Shown here piece after piece: positions 1-6,518 of a stretch of 7,443 nucleotides of DNA. Origin of the DNA: Pseudomonadota bacterium (GTDB taxonomy: Bacteria > Pseudomonadota > Alphaproteobacteria > Rhizobiales > Hyphomicrobiaceae); contig JAEYYQ010000546.1 of assembly GCA_023428365.1 (NCBI GenBank), positions 1-7,443 on the forward strand. Reading direction: 5' to 3'. Position 1 is the first letter of the stretch; every line of letters starts with the position of its first letter. The translations under genes were made by a program, and so were the position numbers. The notes beneath the pieces were generated by a model. That model saw only the letters and a list, made by a program, of their open reading frames with translations. It was not told where the DNA came from and did no database searches.

Positions 1-2
1 CC

Positions 3-1721
3 CTTGCAGCCCTGGCGCTGTATGTCGGGCTTGTCTCCGTACATGCCCTGCTTCGTCGCACGGAAACAATCAAAGAGCTCAGCGACGAAATCGGGCGACT
101 GGAGGACGAAGTCAGCTTAATCCGCCAGCGGAATGCTGACGGATCTCATCCGCAGCCCAGGCCAGCAATCACGGAGCCCCTCCAACCGTCGGCCGATCCA
201 AAGCGCATCATCCCTGCCGAACTGAAGTCTCCAGCGACCGCCGACACCCCAAATCCGCGCCCGGCGAATGCGACCGCCACTCCGCCTGCGTCGCTCTCAC
301 CCAGTGCCGACGTAAAGGCGGCAGTTTCGGTCGCTGCTCCGCAAGGTACAGCACCGATAGCCAAGAGCGAGCCGGCGCATCCCGCAGCCCAAGCTGCTGC
401 ACCGCCCAGCAAGGCTCCGGTGACGAAGGACGTTCCTGCGACCGAAGGAGTTGCTCCAAAAGCTGGGGCCTCCATGAACCGCTTCTGGGCATTTCGACCG
501 AACGCCCCGCACACGCCCGTAAGTGAACCAGCAGCACAATCGACCTCGCGACGCGCAAGCGAGACGGTTCGCACCGATAGCCCAGCACGGGCGACTTCGG
601 CTGATGCGCCTAACACGCCATCAATCAGCGAAGGGGGTAACGGAACTCCCGCTGTCGCTGGCGATGTCGGGGTTATCGGCGGCATGATCCGCAAGTATGC
701 CGAAGAGATGGGACCGCCCAATCCCAATAGCTCCGCATCAGGCTCTGCTGCGTCGTCTGGACCGCAAAAACCGAATACCACTCCAGCCCAGCAGGACATC
801 GATCAATCGGTCGACGCGTTACGTGCCACCGCGAATGAGATGCGGCGGTCGGCTGGATCGGAGTCTGCCTCGCCTATCGAACGCGGCGTTCTGCCTCCAC
901 TGCGGCCGGAAACGATCAAAGGTCCGCTTCCTCCGCCTGTGAACCATTCGCACGTTCGTATGGCGGCAATTGCCGACGGGATCGCGACAGACAAGTTCGA
1001 TGTCTATCTCGAGCCCATCGTTGCGCTGGCCGATCGCAAGGTAAGACACTACGAAATCGCCTTGCGGTTGCGGACCGAACCGACCGGCAGCATGGGAGCG
1101 GACGAGTATGTCCCCATCGCGCGCGGAACTGGCATGCTGCCGTTCATCGACACCACCTTGATTACGCGCGCCGCGACGATGGCGCGTCATATGGATGAAC
1201 GCGGAAGCGGCGGTTCTCTGTTCGTCGAGCTCACCGCCGAGTCGCTGACGAACCAGGGCTTCCAGTGGGAATTCGCCGAAGCCTGCCGGCATACGGCGAG
1301 GCTGTCCGAGCGGCTGATTCTGACCTTCGACCAATCGGATATCCGCGAGTTCACGGCGCCGCACTGGGATGCGGTCCGTCAGCTCACCGCTGCGGGTTTC
1401 AAGTTGGCCATCGATGACGTCGTCAGCTTCGATCCGGATCTGGCCGACCTCAAAGAAGCGGGTTTCCGCTTCCTCCGGTTCACGGCGCGAACGATGATCA
1501 ACGGCATGCCAAGCCTTGAAGGCCCGGTCACCGGTCCTCAGCTTTGCCAGCGGCTCGCGGTCATCGGCCTCGCGCCAATGGTCAAAGCCATCGAGACTGA
1601 TGAGCAGTTCGCTCGCATGATGGACGCCGGCATATCACTCGGACAAGGCGCTCTGTTTGGACCGCGTCTGCCGGTCAAAGCGCAGGTGCTGCAGCCGTCA
1701 CGGAACGTTGTTGCTGCTTGA
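3..1721 (+). CDS. TipF-like membrane-anchored degenerate EAL-domain protein (5' end outside window)
   Basis: The reading frame is open from the left edge to the TGA at 1719-1721 (572 codons), so the start lies upstream of the window. Visible domains in order: a hydrophobic membrane segment (LAALALYVGLVSVHALL, positions 3-53), a charged heptad-like coiled coil (about 60-135), a long Ala/Pro/Ser/Thr-rich linker (about 135-960), and an EAL domain (about 972-1670). The EAL domain begins at FDVYLEPIVAL and ends with GQGALFGPRLP. The EAL motif reads EIA. The usual Asn (VNLS) is Glu in FVELT, the ExTE stretch is TFDQ, the Lys is Arg (FRFLRF), and the AEGVE Glu is Lys (MVKAIET). The motif Glu, the Arg after it and the DD pair (IDDV) remain. 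Phosphodiesterase activity is therefore unlikely. Membrane segment, coiled coil and degenerate EAL resemble Caulobacter TipF, a c-di-GMP-dependent flagellar assembly factor. That assignment is by architecture only. The gene is probably cotranscribed with the HAD gene 31 nt downstream. Confidence 0.88.
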   Translation, partial: LAALALYVGLVSVHALLRRTETIKELSDEIGRLEDEVSLIRQRNADGSHPQPRPAITEPLQPSADPKRIIPAELKSPATADTPNPRPANATATPPASLSPSADVKAAVSVAAPQGTAPIAKSEPAHPAAQAAAPPSKAPVTKDVPATEGVAPKAGASMNRFWAFRPNAPHTPVSEPAAQSTSRRASETVRTDSPARATSADAPNTPSISEGGNGTPAVAGDVGVIGGMIRKYAEEMGPPNPNSSASGSAASSGPQKPNTTPAQQDIDQSVDALRATANEMRRSAGSESASPIERGVLPPLRPETIKGPLPPPVNHSHVRMAAIADGIATDKFDVYLEPIVALADRKVRHYEIALRLRTEPTGSMGADEYVPIARGTGMLPFIDTTLITRAATMARHMDERGSGGSLFVELTAESLTNQGFQWEFAEACRHTARLSERLILTFDQSDIREFTAPHWDAVRQLTAAGFKLAIDDVVSFDPDLADLKEAGFRFLRFTARTMINGMPSLEGPVTGPQLCQRLAVIGLAPMVKAIETDEQFARMMDAGISLGQGALFGPRLPVKAQVLQPSRNVVAA

Positions 1722-1752
1722 TTGATGCGACTGGCGCGGGTATGGGGCTGTT

Positions 1753-2613
1753 ATGAGCTCACCCGCGCCGACGATCCCCCTGATCCCTTCGATGGCTCCT
1801 CTGGCTCCACGCTTCGATGCGTGGATCTGTGATGTCTGGGGCGTTTTGCATAACGGCGTGAAGGCCTTCGGGCCAGCCGTTGAGGCCTGCAGCCGTTATC
1901 GGCAGCAATCCGGCACCGTTCTCCTGCTGACGAATGCGCCACGCCCGGCCAGCGCCGTTCAGCTTCAGCTCGACGGGTTTGGCGTTCCTCGCGATTGTTA
2001 TGATGTGATTGTCACGTCGGGAGATCTGACACGGCGCTTGATCAGCGATCAGCCGGATCGCCGCCTCCTGCATGTCGGGCCGGATCGCGATCTCGGTATT
2101 TTCGCAGGCCTCGATCTCAACTTTGTCGGTGACGCAGATGCGGATGTTGCCATCTGCACAGGGCTGCTCAACGATAACGTGGAAACGCCCGCCCACTACA
2201 CGTCGCGCTTCGCCCCGTTGGTCGAGCGTCGCGTGCCGATGATTTGCGCCAATCCAGATCTCACAGTTGAGCGCGGCGAGCGGCTGGTCTATTGCGCCGG
2301 CTCTCTAGCGGCCGAATATGAGCGCCTCGGAGGCAGCGTCATTTATGCCGGCAAACCGCATCCTCCGATCTACGAGCTCGCATTCGAACAGCTCGCGGCT
2401 CTTCGCGGCGGCCCGGTACCACACGATCGAATTCTCGCGATCGGAGACGGATTGCGCACCGACATCAAAGGAGCGGGCAATGTCGGTCTCGCGGCGGCGT
2501 TCATCGCCAGTGGGGTTCATGTTTCAGGGCCGCTTGATGAAGCCACTCTGGCGACCCTGTTCGCCGATAGCGACACCCATCCTATCGCGGCATTGCCAGC
2601 GCTCGCTTGGTAA
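1753..2613 (+). CDS. HAD superfamily class IIA hydrolase-like protein (TIGR01459 type)
   Basis: A 286-residue cytoplasmic protein with all HAD motifs in class IIA order. Motif I is ICDVWGVLHNG with the presumed nucleophile Asp27. Motif II is LLLTNAPR (Thr60). The motif III Lys is in YAGKPHPP (Lys201). Motif IV is IGDGLRTDIKGA (Asp232, Asp237). The class IIA cap lies between motifs II and III. At the position of the second Asp of the usual DxD there is Trp29; in HAD phosphatases that Asp acts as general acid/base. From memory, this DVWGVLHNG form is typical of the TIGR01459 group, whose substrate is not established. The ATG at 1753 has GGGG at 1744-1747, five bases upstream; an internal ATG at 1792 is also possible because the first 13 residues are poorly conserved in style. 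It follows the EAL gene by 31 nt and is probably in the same operon. The NagD-like fold is secure; the reaction is unknown. Confidence 0.9.
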   Translation: MSSPAPTIPLIPSMAPLAPRFDAWICDVWGVLHNGVKAFGPAVEACSRYRQQSGTVLLLTNAPRPASAVQLQLDGFGVPRDCYDVIVTSGDLTRRLISDQPDRRLLHVGPDRDLGIFAGLDLNFVGDADADVAICTGLLNDNVETPAHYTSRFAPLVERRVPMICANPDLTVERGERLVYCAGSLAAEYERLGGSVIYAGKPHPPIYELAFEQLAALRGGPVPHDRILAIGDGLRTDIKGAGNVGLAAAFIASGVHVSGPLDEATLATLFADSDTHPIAALPALAW

Positions 2614-2621
2614 GCAGAACC

Positions 2622-2641
2622 CATGAGCGGGCTTGCTCATG
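2622..2641 (+). terminator. Hairpin after the HAD gene, possible weak terminator
   Basis: A perfect 7-bp inverted repeat, CATGAGC / GCTCATG, with a 6-nt loop (GGGCTT) begins nine bases after the HAD stop codon. There is no T-run after it, so it is not a classic intrinsic terminator. It may instead be an mRNA 3'-end stabiliser or attenuator before the DUF1192 gene. Confidence 0.35.
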
Positions 2642-2705
2642 AATTCCACTAAAGCCATGTTACAAACGATAGCTTTTGCTTGGACCTGCGCGGTCGCCCA
2701 TTATC

Positions 2706-2711
2706 GGGAGG
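2706..2711 (+). promoter_or_regulatory. Strong ribosome binding site that fixes the DUF1192 start
   Basis: GGGAGG lies six bases before the ATG at 2718. The frame is also open further upstream (an earlier possible start codon is at 2676), but this Shine-Dalgarno and the family-typical MDWDDVRP beginning identify 2718 as the start. Confidence 0.75.
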
Positions 2712-2717
2712 ACAAAC

Positions 2718-2909
2718 ATGGATTGGGATGATGTCCGGCCGGCCTCGGCCAAGCAGATCACGCTCGGCGAACCACTCGATGTTCTTTCCCTCGGCGATCT
2801 TCAGGAAAGGATCTCGGCACTCGAGGCCGAAATCCTCCGCGTAAAGCAAGAAATCGGGACTAAGCAAGCGCACGGCGAAGCCGCAGCCGCTTTCTTCAAG
2901 AAAAGCTGA
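2718..2909 (+). CDS. DUF1192 family small protein
   Basis: A 63-residue acidic protein starting MDWDDVRPASAKQ, then LGEPLDVLSLGDLQERI, then a short Leu/Glu/Lys-rich coiled-coil helix (residues about 30-50), and ending AAAAFFKKS. This is the full pattern and usual length of the DUF1192 family of alphaproteobacteria, whose function is unknown. There is no signal peptide or membrane segment, so it should be cytoplasmic. The start is set by the GGGAGG site six bases upstream. It is separated from the HAD gene by 104 nt containing a small hairpin, so it may have its own promoter. It ends 32 nt before the convergent stop of the exported protein on the other strand. Confidence 0.88.
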   Translation: MDWDDVRPASAKQITLGEPLDVLSLGDLQERISALEAEILRVKQEIGTKQAHGEAAAAFFKKS

Positions 2910-2941
2910 CGGTGTCGCTGCGCACATCCTGGAGCGGATTA

Positions 2942-3595
2942 TTACTTGCTGGACGCCTTGGTACTGGTCCCCCAACCTGACGGGGTTCCAGATTTTCGCA
3001 AACCACCCAAACCATCCGAGGCAACAGCCGCGGGTTTTGTATCTGGCGCCGTCCGCTTCTCGCTGATCGGTGACTGAGGTTGAGGTGCGGGTACCGGTTG
3101 CAGCTTCACCGCGATGCCGAACAGCCGCCAATCCCCCGCTACGTTCTCGAACAACATATCGAAGTTCACCTGCTCCGGACGGGAGTCGATCAAGCCCGTC
3201 AGGCGCAGGCGACGGTTCTCGTCAAAGGACGGCGGACGAACCAGCTTGGGCTCATAATAAAGGACCGGCGTGAGATCGATCTTTCGGCGTCTGAGTTCGC
3301 CAAAGACTTCCGTCAATCGTGCCGGCGTATTGGCCATCTGAAAGCCGGCGGATCCGAGCTCTCGAAGCACGGAGTAGTTCCCCGTCGCATTGGCTTGAGA
3401 GACGGCAATCAAGGTCGCGCGGATCATCAGGCTCTGCTTGGCACCACTCGGAATTGCGAGGCCGCCAGTTGCTTCGACGGGTTTCGCAGCAGGTGTCTGC
3501 GCGACGGCAACCGTCTGCACGGCAAACAATGACGCGATTATCACCGAACAAAAATACAGCGCTCGGAGCGTCGGCATGAGGTTCGTCAACGTCAT
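2942..3595 (-). CDS. Exported protein of unknown function
   Basis: A 217-residue protein from the ATG at 3593-3595. Residues 1-32 form a clear signal peptide: a short basic start, the hydrophobic core YFCSVIIASLFAV, and a VAVA|QT cleavage site. The mature protein has an Ala/Pro-rich spacer and a compact domain (about 53-166) with LIAVSQANATGNYSVLRELG near its start and FENVAGDWRLFGIAVKL at its end. That layout resembles small NTF2-like/DUF4019-type periplasmic domains, but I do not recognise the family. The tail (about 167-217) is Pro/Ser/Lys-rich and disordered. The frame is open up to a GTG at 3667, but those starts fall inside the hairpin after the adhesin gene and would hide the signal peptide. 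An alternative start is the ATG at 3575-3577. AGGA lies 11 bases before the chosen ATG, a weak ribosome site. It is 81 nt downstream of the adhesin on the same strand, so read-through is possible. Periplasmic location is inferred. Confidence 0.75.
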   Translation of the reverse strand: MTLTNLMPTLRALYFCSVIIASLFAVQTVAVAQTPAAKPVEATGGLAIPSGAKQSLMIRATLIAVSQANATGNYSVLRELGSAGFQMANTPARLTEVFGELRRRKIDLTPVLYYEPKLVRPPSFDENRRLRLTGLIDSRPEQVNFDMLFENVAGDWRLFGIAVKLQPVPAPQPQSPISEKRTAPDTKPAAVASDGLGGLRKSGTPSGWGTSTKASSK

Positions 3596-3637
3596 CGCGA
3601 TGGGCGTCCTGGTTTCAAACCGGTCGTGAAATCGACG

Positions 3638-3672
3638 ACGGAGTGCCCACCTCATCGAAATGGGCACTCCGT
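3638..3672 (-). terminator. Hairpin after the adhesin gene, probable terminator
   Basis: Arms of 12 bp pair perfectly (3638-3649 with 3661-3672; ACGGAGTGCCCA / TGGGCACTCCGT) around an 11-nt loop. The hairpin begins four bases after the adhesin stop codon (3677-3679) on the minus strand. The sequence after it (TCGTCGATTTC) has only a short, broken T-stretch, so termination may be partial. Confidence 0.6.
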
Positions 3673-3676
3673 TGTT

Positions 3677-5344
3677 TCACCAGCTCACCTGAAGACCCGC
3701 CCGGCCGCCAACGGAGCTTTGGCTGTTTCGGCCGCCGTAAGAGTCTTCCTTCACGGTGAAACCGACGCCACCACTCAGCGCCCAGCGCTCCCCGGCACCG
3801 ACAAAGTTGCTCCCCAGCACTCCGACAGCGGTAAATCCGAGCGCAACGTTGCCTTCCCAGAAACCGATATTGCCTGCGAGCCCGAAACTCTCACCCGCAA
3901 CGAGGTCGGGATTTTCCAGAGCCATGGCGATTGCGATGCCACCGCCAAGACGGCTCATCTCGCGGAACAGCAGACCGCCGTCAGATGCCAGGTTGCCCGC
4001 GGCATCGGTTGTGACGATCTCAAGCGGCCCCGATTGACGGTCGCGGCTGAGCCCGGAGGTGATACCCGACATCGTGTAGGTATTGTCGGACGTACCGAAC
4101 ACCTGCTGGTTACTCATCGTCGCCGTTGCGCCAGATCCGAACGCCGCCGATCCATCCGGAGAGGCAGACGCGTTGTGACCAACCGCCGTGCTTCTGACAC
4201 CCTCAGCGCTCGCACCGGAGCCCATGGCCGTTGCGCCGTACGCACCAGCATAAGAATCCTCGCCGATTGCCGACGAGTTCATGCCACTCGCATAGGATTC
4301 ATGCCCGATGGCGACTGAACGGCTGCCGCTGGCGGACGAATCGCGACCGAGGGCGACGGAGTCCCGTCCACTGGCCGAAGCTTCACTGCCCAGCGCAGTC
4401 GCTCCGGATGCTCTTGCAGAAGAGTCCTCGCCTATGGCGACAGAGTTACGACCTCTTGCGGACGCATCATCGCCGATCGCAACAGACCCCGTTCCCCGGG
4501 CCGACGCATCCTGGCCGAGCGCAACAGAGTTCTGCCCGCTGGCCGAAGCTTCACTGCCGATCGCCATCGCGCCGGACGCGCTCGCTGACGCGTCCTCACC
4601 GATCGCGACGGAGTTGCGGCCTCTCGCGGACGCATCATCGCCTATCGCTACAGCGCTGGTCCCTCGGGCCGATGCATCCTGTCCGAGCGCCACAGAATTC
4701 CGCCCACTGGCGGAAGCTTCGCTGCCCAGAGCAGTCGCTCCGGACCCGCTTGCCGATGCGTCTTCACCTAAAGCGACAGAGTTGGTCCCTGTCGCCGACG
4801 CCTCATGTCCCACGGCGACAGACCGGTCGCCACTTGCTGAAGATTCACGTCCCAGCGCAGTCGCATTGCTGCCGCTCGCCGAAGCCTCATCGCCTATCGC
4901 TGTCGCACCATCGGCATTCGCGACAGAATCCGTGCCGACAGCGACGGTGTTATTCGCCAGCGCCGCAGCACCGTTGCCGAGCGAGGTTGCATTATCGCCT
5001 ATTGCCTCCGCGCCGCCGCCAATTGCCGTGGTCCGCTCTCCCGCAGTCCAGGCATAGGTCCCGACCGCAGTCGAGCCGTCACCCTCCGCGTGCGAATGAT
5101 AACCGACCGCGGTTGCCTCTTCTCCGTATGAAACCGCATTCGTCCCGCAAGCCGTGCCAGTGGTATCGATAGTGCTTGCACCACCGTCACCGCCTCCGTC
5201 CTGCACGCATTCAAAGCCCGGGCCGGCGGCCAAAGCTGGGGTAGTAATACCCGTCAGTAGGAACGCGGCCACCGTAACGGCAGCTGCCGCCGCCAATGGC
5301 TTGCCCGCGCTCCTCAGCGAAGGTTTGTCAGACAATAGATCCAT
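3677..5344 (-). CDS. Trimeric autotransporter adhesin (YadA-like, type Vc secretion)
   Basis: A 555-residue protein from the ATG at 5342-5344, with AGGGGG (5349-5354) four bases upstream. Residues 1-40 are a signal peptide ending PALAA; I do not see the extended signal region found in many family members. A short linker with two cysteines (46 and 66) precedes 24 unbroken 14-residue YadA head repeats of the SVAIGxxASASG type (residues 76-411), which should form a left-handed parallel beta-roll. A connector of about 50 residues (NQQVFGTSDNTYTMS onward) leads directly to the YadA anchor (462-555; REMSRLGGGIAIAMAL to AGLQVSW). The terminal Trp fits a Bam-dependent outer-membrane signal. By family knowledge three chains share one 12-strand barrel and display the head for adhesion or autoagglutination. 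A coiled-coil stalk is almost absent. An AT-rich region lies upstream and a hairpin follows the stop. Family assignment is secure; the ligand is unknown. Confidence 0.95.
   Translation of the reverse strand: MDLLSDKPSLRSAGKPLAAAAAVTVAAFLLTGITTPALAAGPGFECVQDGGGDGGASTIDTTGTACGTNAVSYGEEATAVGYHSHAEGDGSTAVGTYAWTAGERTTAIGGGAEAIGDNATSLGNGAAALANNTVAVGTDSVANADGATAIGDEASASGSNATALGRESSASGDRSVAVGHEASATGTNSVALGEDASASGSGATALGSEASASGRNSVALGQDASARGTSAVAIGDDASARGRNSVAIGEDASASASGAMAIGSEASASGQNSVALGQDASARGTGSVAIGDDASARGRNSVAIGEDSSARASGATALGSEASASGRDSVALGRDSSASGSRSVAIGHESYASGMNSSAIGEDSYAGAYGATAMGSGASAEGVRSTAVGHNASASPDGSAAFGSGATATMSNQQVFGTSDNTYTMSGITSGLSRDRQSGPLEIVTTDAAGNLASDGGLLFREMSRLGGGIAIAMALENPDLVAGESFGLAGNIGFWEGNVALGFTAVGVLGSNFVGAGERWALSGGVGFTVKEDSYGGRNSQSSVGGRAGLQVSW
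4112..5119 (-). repeat. 24 tandem 42-nt (14-residue) YadA head repeats
   Basis: From the motif EATAVG (5119) to the unit GSAAFGSGATATMS (ending 4112), every 14 residues the pattern x-[AS]-x-A-[IVL]-G recurs without insertion or deletion. Units near the N-terminal end are more divergent (for example NATSLGNGAAALAN), while those at about 4238-4909 are closely alike. The array encodes the head of the adhesin. Confidence 0.93.
4238..4909 (-). repeat. Four 168-nt super-repeats within the head array
   Basis: Blocks of four head repeats (56 residues) recur at 4742-4909, 4574-4741, 4406-4573 and 4238-4405. The phase is fixed by nearly identical DNA around GGCCGAAGCTTC: the anchor motif recurs on the + strand at 4373, 4541 and 4709, exactly 168 nt apart. 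The two middle blocks agree at about 49 of 56 residues. The outer blocks share different features with each other, such as GR[ED]SSASG followed by RSVA[VI]GHE. Confidence 0.85.
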
Positions 5345-5348
5345 AGTG

Positions 5349-5354
5349 CCCCCT
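5349..5354 (-). promoter_or_regulatory. Ribosome binding site of the adhesin gene
   Basis: On the minus strand AGGGGG is followed by CACT and the ATG at 5344-5342. This chooses the ATG over an in-frame GTG at 5380, which has no comparable site and would only lengthen the signal peptide. Confidence 0.65.
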
Positions 5355-5400
5355 GATGTCGCAACTGCAGATTGCAGCACATCGGGAGTGGATCAAAACG

Positions 5401-5461
5401 TTAGATTATTGGTGTTATTCGCGCAACACTATCTGTATTATCTAATTTAATGTTGTTTTTT
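5401..5461 (-). promoter_or_regulatory. AT-rich upstream region of the adhesin gene, candidate promoter and operator
   Basis: This part of the 187-nt gap between oxidoreductase and adhesin is strikingly AT-rich against a GC-rich background. On the minus strand it reads an A-run (at 5461-5455), then GATAAT (5442-5437), a good -10-like hexamer with no convincing -35. Just downstream is an 18-nt dyad, GTGTT-8 nt-AACAC (5412-5429), and a wider pair TTAGAT (5401-5406) / ATCTAA (5440-5445). A promoter here is expected because the gap precedes the adhesin. The exact elements are inferred. Confidence 0.4.
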
Positions 5462-5531
5462 CTAGAATTTTGCCTTTAGAGAAGATTTCCTTCACGCTTG
5501 AAAAGTGGGAGCGCGGTGGAGGTCGCCAGCG

Positions 5532-6518
5532 CTAATCCAGCAAAATTGGCGATTCTCTCCGCGCTGATTCGTAGGCCGCATCGATGACCTCCAAGGTCCT
5601 CTGGATCTCCGCCAGACCAGTCATCGGCTGCCGCTTGCTGCGCAGATCATCGACCGTCTGCACGACATAATCGACGTAGTAATCATCGGAATCGTAGGTC
5701 ACAGGGGTGAACTCGGGGGCGCCTCCCGGCGACCGGACGACCAGCCCCTCCGGCTCCGATTCCAGATAAGACCCACCCCGCCCAATCATCGCCACCCGGA
5801 ACTCTCGCTTGGGCGCCATGTCCGGATAGCGATATCCGACATCGATGGACGACAGAGCACCGTTGCGATGTTGAATGGAGATCATCCCACGATCTTCGAC
5901 CGCGCGCCCATGCAGCAGATTGCTCGTCCTGCAGAATACAGACGCAGCAGGACTTCCTGTGAGCGTCAGCGCCAGATCGATGAAATGGACCGAGAGGTTC
6001 ATGATCGGCCCGCCGCCTCCCATCTCGGGATCAAGCGCCCAGCCGCAGTCGACGCGTTCATAGCGTTCGGGCGGTCCGGCAATAAAACGGAACGAGACGT
6101 CGATCGCTGGGTCGCGTTCCGCTTGCGCCATCAGGCTTTTGCCGATCGCCGCAACGCGCTGCACCAGAGGAACGGAAACATATGTGTCTGCCTTCTCGGC
6201 AGCTTCGCGCACTTTCGCGATGTCGGCCGCAGTCTTCGCACACGGCTTTTCCAGGCACATCGGCAGGCCACGCGCAATCACGGCGAGCGCGAGGTCAGGG
6301 GCTTGCGCAGGCGGACCGAACACAAACGCCAGATCGAGATCCGCTGCCAACAGATCATCGAGCTTCGCATAGGCTTTGCCGCCATGGCGTTGGGCCAAGG
6401 CAGCAGCCGCGTCGGGGTTTTCATCCCACGTCGCGGCAACATTCACTCCCGCCTTGACGAAGCCCGGCTCATACAGCGGTACGTGCCAGTGCGAAGCGCC
6501 GATCACTGCGATCTTCAT
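5532..6518 (-). CDS. Gfo/Idh/MocA family oxidoreductase
   Basis: A 328-residue cytoplasmic NAD(P)-dependent dehydrogenase-like protein of normal family length. The N-terminal Rossmann domain starts MKIAVIGASHWHVPLY, where the usual GxGxxG is reduced to GxSHWH. The EKP motif (Glu90-Lys91-Pro92, in CLEKPCAKT) supplies the family's conserved Lys. The C-terminal domain has GGGGPIMNLSVHFIDLAL: the usual DxGxHxxD appears as NxSxHxxD, keeping His178 and Asp181. Its ATG overlaps the TGA of the upstream ABC ATPase gene (ATGA, 6515-6518), indicating translational coupling. It is therefore probably involved in metabolising whatever the transporter imports, such as a sugar, polyol or related small molecule, but the substrate cannot be read from the sequence. 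It is the last gene of its operon as seen here. I see no strong terminator after the stop at 5532. Confidence 0.9.
   Translation of the reverse strand: MKIAVIGASHWHVPLYEPGFVKAGVNVAATWDENPDAAAALAQRHGGKAYAKLDDLLAADLDLAFVFGPPAQAPDLALAVIARGLPMCLEKPCAKTAADIAKVREAAEKADTYVSVPLVQRVAAIGKSLMAQAERDPAIDVSFRFIAGPPERYERVDCGWALDPEMGGGGPIMNLSVHFIDLALTLTGSPAASVFCRTSNLLHGRAVEDRGMISIQHRNGALSSIDVGYRYPDMAPKREFRVAMIGRGGSYLESEPEGLVVRSPGGAPEFTPVTYDSDDYYVDYVVQTVDDLRSKRQPMTGLAEIQRTLEVIDAAYESARRESPILLD

Noticed and set aside
420..422. GTG as the start of the EAL gene
   Set aside because: The frame continues upstream without a stop to the window edge and encodes a membrane segment and coiled coil, so this GTG is an internal Val codon.
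146..799. Open frames on the minus strand opposite the linker of the EAL gene
   Set aside because: The + strand frame is continuous from the window edge with a membrane segment, coiled coil and EAL domain. The opposite frames are low-complexity shadows of the Ala/Pro-rich codons.
2675..2704. TTGCTT-17-CATTAT as a promoter of the DUF1192 gene
   Set aside because: Transcription would begin inside the GGGAGG ribosome site, which would destroy it, and the hexamers are weak.
2910..2941. Bidirectional terminator between the convergent DUF1192 and exported-protein genes
   Set aside because: The 32-nt gap contains no convincing dyad or T-run on either strand.
4112..5119. Regular repeats as a CRISPR array
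   Set aside because: The period is 42 nt with no distinct spacers. Variation follows codon positions and the translation is a textbook YadA head.
4231..5172. Long open frames on the + strand opposite the adhesin head (also 4308-5057)
   Set aside because: They are by-products of the 42-nt periodic, GC-rich repeat coding on the minus strand. Their products are monotonous Arg/His/Ser- or Ala/Pro-rich with no start signal or domain.
5462..5531. Terminator after the oxidoreductase
   Set aside because: Only very short imperfect pairings (for example GAAG/CTTC) are visible, too weak to call.
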